A DNA stretch of 64,000 nt from Rhodococcus oxybenzonivorans (GTDB lineage: Bacteria; Actinomycetota; Actinomycetes; Mycobacteriales; Mycobacteriaceae), in the NCBI RefSeq assembly GCF_003130705.1, contig NZ_CP021354.1, positions 1,426,001 to 1,490,000 on the forward strand, written 5' to 3'. Shown in pieces: positions 61,232 to 64,000 of the stretch. The stretch's first letter is position 1. Each line of letters begins with the position of its first letter. Made by a program: the position numbers and the translations under genes. Under the pieces are notes generated by a model. It had not been told where the DNA came from. It worked only from the letters and a program-made list of their open reading frames with translations, and searched no databases.

Positions 61232-64000
61232 GGGACGCCATGCCGGGCCTCCGCGCGGTGGCGGTGACAGGAGAAAGCGAACTGCGCCAACGAATCTCGT
61301 CGGCCTTGGCGACAGGCTTCGATCTCACGACGCAGGTGCCCTTGCGGGCGGAACTGTTCGAAGTCGGGCCGAGCGAGCACGTCTTCGCTCTCGTAATGCA
61401 CCACATCGCGGCGGACGCGCTGTCCCTGGGCCCACTCGCCCGGGATGTGACAGCCGCCTACGCGGCTCGGGTGGCCGGCCACGCGCCGCGGTGGGAACCG
61501 CTGCCCGTGCATTACGGCGACTACAGCAGGTGGCAGCGGGCGCTGCTCGGATCGGAGGACGACCCCGACTCCATGATGTCCCGGCAACTCGCATACTGGC
61601 GTTCCACGCTCGCCGATGCGCCGATCGTGGCGGATCTACCGCTCGATCGTCCTCGTCCGGAAGTGCGGTCACTCGCCGGGGCGGGCGTGTCGTTCACCGT
61701 CGACGCACGCCTGCACGAGCGGCTGCGGGACCTCGCGCGAGAACACGAGGTGACAGTGTTCATGGTGTCGCACGCGGTGTTCGCAGTACTACTCGGGAAC
61801 CTGACCGGCACGAGTGACGTGGTGATCGGGTCGCCGGTCGCCGGTCGCAGCGAAACAGTCCTCGACGACCTGGTCGGGATGTTCGTCAACACTCTCGCGC
61901 TGCGGACCCCGGTTCCCGGCTCCGCCTCCTTCGCGGACCTGCTCCACACCGTCCGGGACCGTGATCTGGAGGCGTTCGCGCACGCCGACGCGCCCTTCGA
62001 GCGGGTGGTGGAGGCGCTCGACCTCCCGCGTACCACGTCACACGCGCCGTTGTTCCAAGTGTTGTTCGAGTTCCAGGACGTCGAACGGCCGACGCCGGCC
62101 CTGCCGGGTCTCACGGTGGAAGAGGTCGATCTCGGCGTGTCCGTGTCGACCTTCGACCTGCAACTGACGTTGATCGAACAGTTCGCCGAGGACCGCTCCC
62201 CGGCGGGAATGAGTGGTGGCTTCACCTACGCCACGGATATCTTCGACGCTGGGACCGTACACGCGTTCGCCGAACGGTTCGTGCGTCTGCTCGACACGAT
62301 CGTGGCATCGCCCGACGTTCCACTGGCGCGCATCGATGTGCTCACGCCCGACGAGCGGGGGGCACTGGTTCCGGTCGGCGGACACCCTGCCGAAGCGCCC
62401 CGGTTGCTGCCGGACATTCTCTCTGCCGCGGCGCAACGCGATCCGCATGCCATCGCGTTGTCCTACGGCAACGCGGTGATGTCGTATCGCGAACTCGACG
62501 ACTGGTCGAACCGGCTGGCCTGGGTGCTGATCGATCGCGGAATCGGCCCGGAAGACCAGGTGGCGATCGGCCTCGTCCGGTCGGTGGAGTTGGTGGTGTC
62601 GGTGTGGGCGGTGGCGAAGTCGGGGGCATCCTTCGTACCGGTCGATCCGAGTCTGCCGCAGGCGAGGATCGCCGACATCCTCGCCGATTCCGGCGCGGTC
62701 GTCGGTTTGACGGTCGCCGAACAGCGCGACCGGATGCCCGACGGTGTGGAGTGGCTACACCTCGACTACCCGGGTCCGTCGCGGCGGTGGCGGTCCCATC
62801 CCATCACGGACGGCGACCGGGTCGCCGCGCTGCGACCGGAACATCCCGCCTATCTGATGTACACGTCCGGGTCGACCGGAACGCCGAAAGGTGTGGTGAT
62901 CACCCACACGGGGCTGCAGAATCTCACCGTCGAGCAGCACATCCGGTATGCCACGACCGCCGCCTCCCGGGTTCTCAATCTTGCGGCGCCCGGATTCGAT
63001 GCGTCGATGTTGGAGTACCTCATGGCCTTCGGTGCGGGCGCCCGACTGGTGATCGCGGCACCCCACGTGTACGGCGGCGACGCGCTGACGGATCTGCTCG
63101 CCTCCGAGCGCATCACGCATGCCTTCGTGACCCCCGCCGTGCTCGCCACGGTCGATCCGCGCGGCCTCCACCTCCTCCGCACCCTTGTCGTCGGCGGGGA
63201 ACGCTGTCCACCGGAGTTGCTCGACCGCTGGGCATCCGGGCGCACCCTGCTCGTCGCCTACGGGCCCACGGAGACGACGGTGGTGTCCAACATCGGGGCC
63301 CCGATGGCGCCCGGCGACCCCGTGCGGATCGGGCGCCCGATCCGCGGTATCCGCGAACTCCTCCTCGACGGGTGGCTGCGCCCGGTTCCCGTCGGAGTGG
63401 TCGGTGAGCTGTACATGCTGGGGGACGGGTTGGCCCGCGGTTATCACCGGAAGCCCGGTTCGACCGCCGCGTCGTTCGTGGCCAACCCGTTCGACCGCGC
63501 GGGCTCGCGAATGTACCGCACCGGCGACCTCATGCGGTGGACACCCGAGGGACTACTCGAGTACTTGGGCCGCAACGACTTTCAGGTGAAGTTGCGTGGA
63601 CAGCGGGTGGAGCCGGGAGAAGTCGAGGCGGTGCTCACCCGCTGCCCCGGGGTCGCGCAGGCGGTGGTCACGGTTCGCCGCACCCCGGCCGGCCAGGCTG
63701 TGCTCGCCGGCTACGTCACGGCGAACGAGCATGCGGATCTCGACAGCGCAGAAGTCCTGCTCTTCGCCGGATCCGTCCTTGCGCCATTCATGGTGCCGGC
63801 CACGGTGACCGTCCTGGATCGAATGCCGCTCGGCCCCAACGGAAAGGTCGACAGGCGGGCACTCCCGGATCCCGAGCTCGCACCGCGTGTATTCCGGGCG
63901 CCCACCACGCCGTTCGAGTCGATGGTTGCCGGCATCTTCGCGGAAGTGCTTCGAAGCGGTGCCGTGGGCGCCGACGACGACTTCTTCGCGTCGGGTGGCA
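61189..64000 (+). CDS. NRPS, 3' part in shifted frame: C, A, T (runs off the window)
   Basis: Continuation of the NRPS after an apparent single-base deletion near 61187. The frame is open from there to base 64000. It holds the rest of a condensation domain with [11 protein letters not shown] (from 61399; the final Gly of HHxxxDG is Ala), an [13 protein letters not shown] motif and a complete adenylation domain ([11 protein letters not shown] from 62860, [26 protein letters not shown]). The last domain is the beginning of a thiolation domain (DDDFFASGG) cut by the window edge before its Ser. The A-domain code reads D-A-L-F-V-G-A-V-V by alignment; I do not assign a substrate. The next ATG after the shift is 61240, but it lies inside the domain. 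Confidence 0.85.

Noticed and set aside
51980..64000. Reading the NRPS operon as a hydroxamate siderophore cluster
   Set aside because: No ornithine or lysine N-oxygenase, transporter or iron box is visible in the window; the FkbH/KAS III set points elsewhere. Genes beyond 64000 could change this.
1..64000. CRISPR array, prophage or insertion sequence
   Set aside because: No spaced repeats, no transposase or phage structural genes and no terminal inverted repeats with target duplications were found.

Overview
The window is high-GC actinobacterial DNA, most likely from a Rhodococcus of the opacus/jostii/wratislaviensis type. That placement is an inference from many Mycobacterium tuberculosis-like genes (EchA6, CtpE, LigD, DevR/DevS, FprA, MetZ), frequent GTG starts and many 1-4 nt start/stop overlaps; no 16S gene is present. 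About 60 protein genes and one tRNA-Arg(CCT) are supported. There is no CRISPR array, prophage or insertion sequence.

Left part (1-16.7 kb): a partial flavoprotein, then an echA6 / beta-lactamase-fold / (MFS) / ctpE / small Rv0909-like gene order that follows M. tuberculosis Rv0905-Rv0909. The partner of the small gene, an Rv0910-like SRPBCC protein, lies only at 16.2 kb. The 9.7 kb between them holds a Na+/H+ antiporter, a secreted lipase, a LytS/LytTR two-component system, two sodium:solute symporters and a DUF485 protein. This looks like a carboxylate-uptake module under LytTR control, and two LytTR-type direct repeats precede the DUF485-symporter operon.

Middle (16.7-31.9 kb): a three-domain LigD without adjacent ku, a Pro-rich secreted protein, an OmpR-type two-component system with a DUF4173 membrane protein, a DUF222/HNH protein, a TetR regulator whose start codon appears to be ACG, a divergent membrane protein, tRNA-Arg, an amino acid permease, an M23 peptidase and a GCS2-family ligase.

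Dormancy-type region (32.1-37.4 kb): two tandem universal stress proteins, an LLM-class oxidoreductase and devR, with a devS/dosT-like heme sensor kinase placed convergently instead of downstream of devR.

Housekeeping region (37.5-51.6 kb): thyA-dfrA, cobF, fpg/nei, purT, fprA (with a probable IdeR box), a rhodanese-metZ pair, a HAD phosphatase and a TauE/SafE exporter.

Right end (52.0-64.0 kb, running off the window): a tightly packed biosynthetic operon of acyl carrier protein, acyl-CoA dehydrogenase, KAS III-like enzyme, FkbH-like glyceryl transferase/phosphatase, stand-alone adenylation enzyme and a large NRPS. The NRPS opens with a full condensation domain followed directly by only the C-terminal half of a second one, then A (Thr-like code), T, C, A and T, with an apparent one-base frameshift in the second full C domain. 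The combination suggests that a glycerate-derived C3 unit on the ACP is joined to a peptide. This is the most promising undescribed system here.
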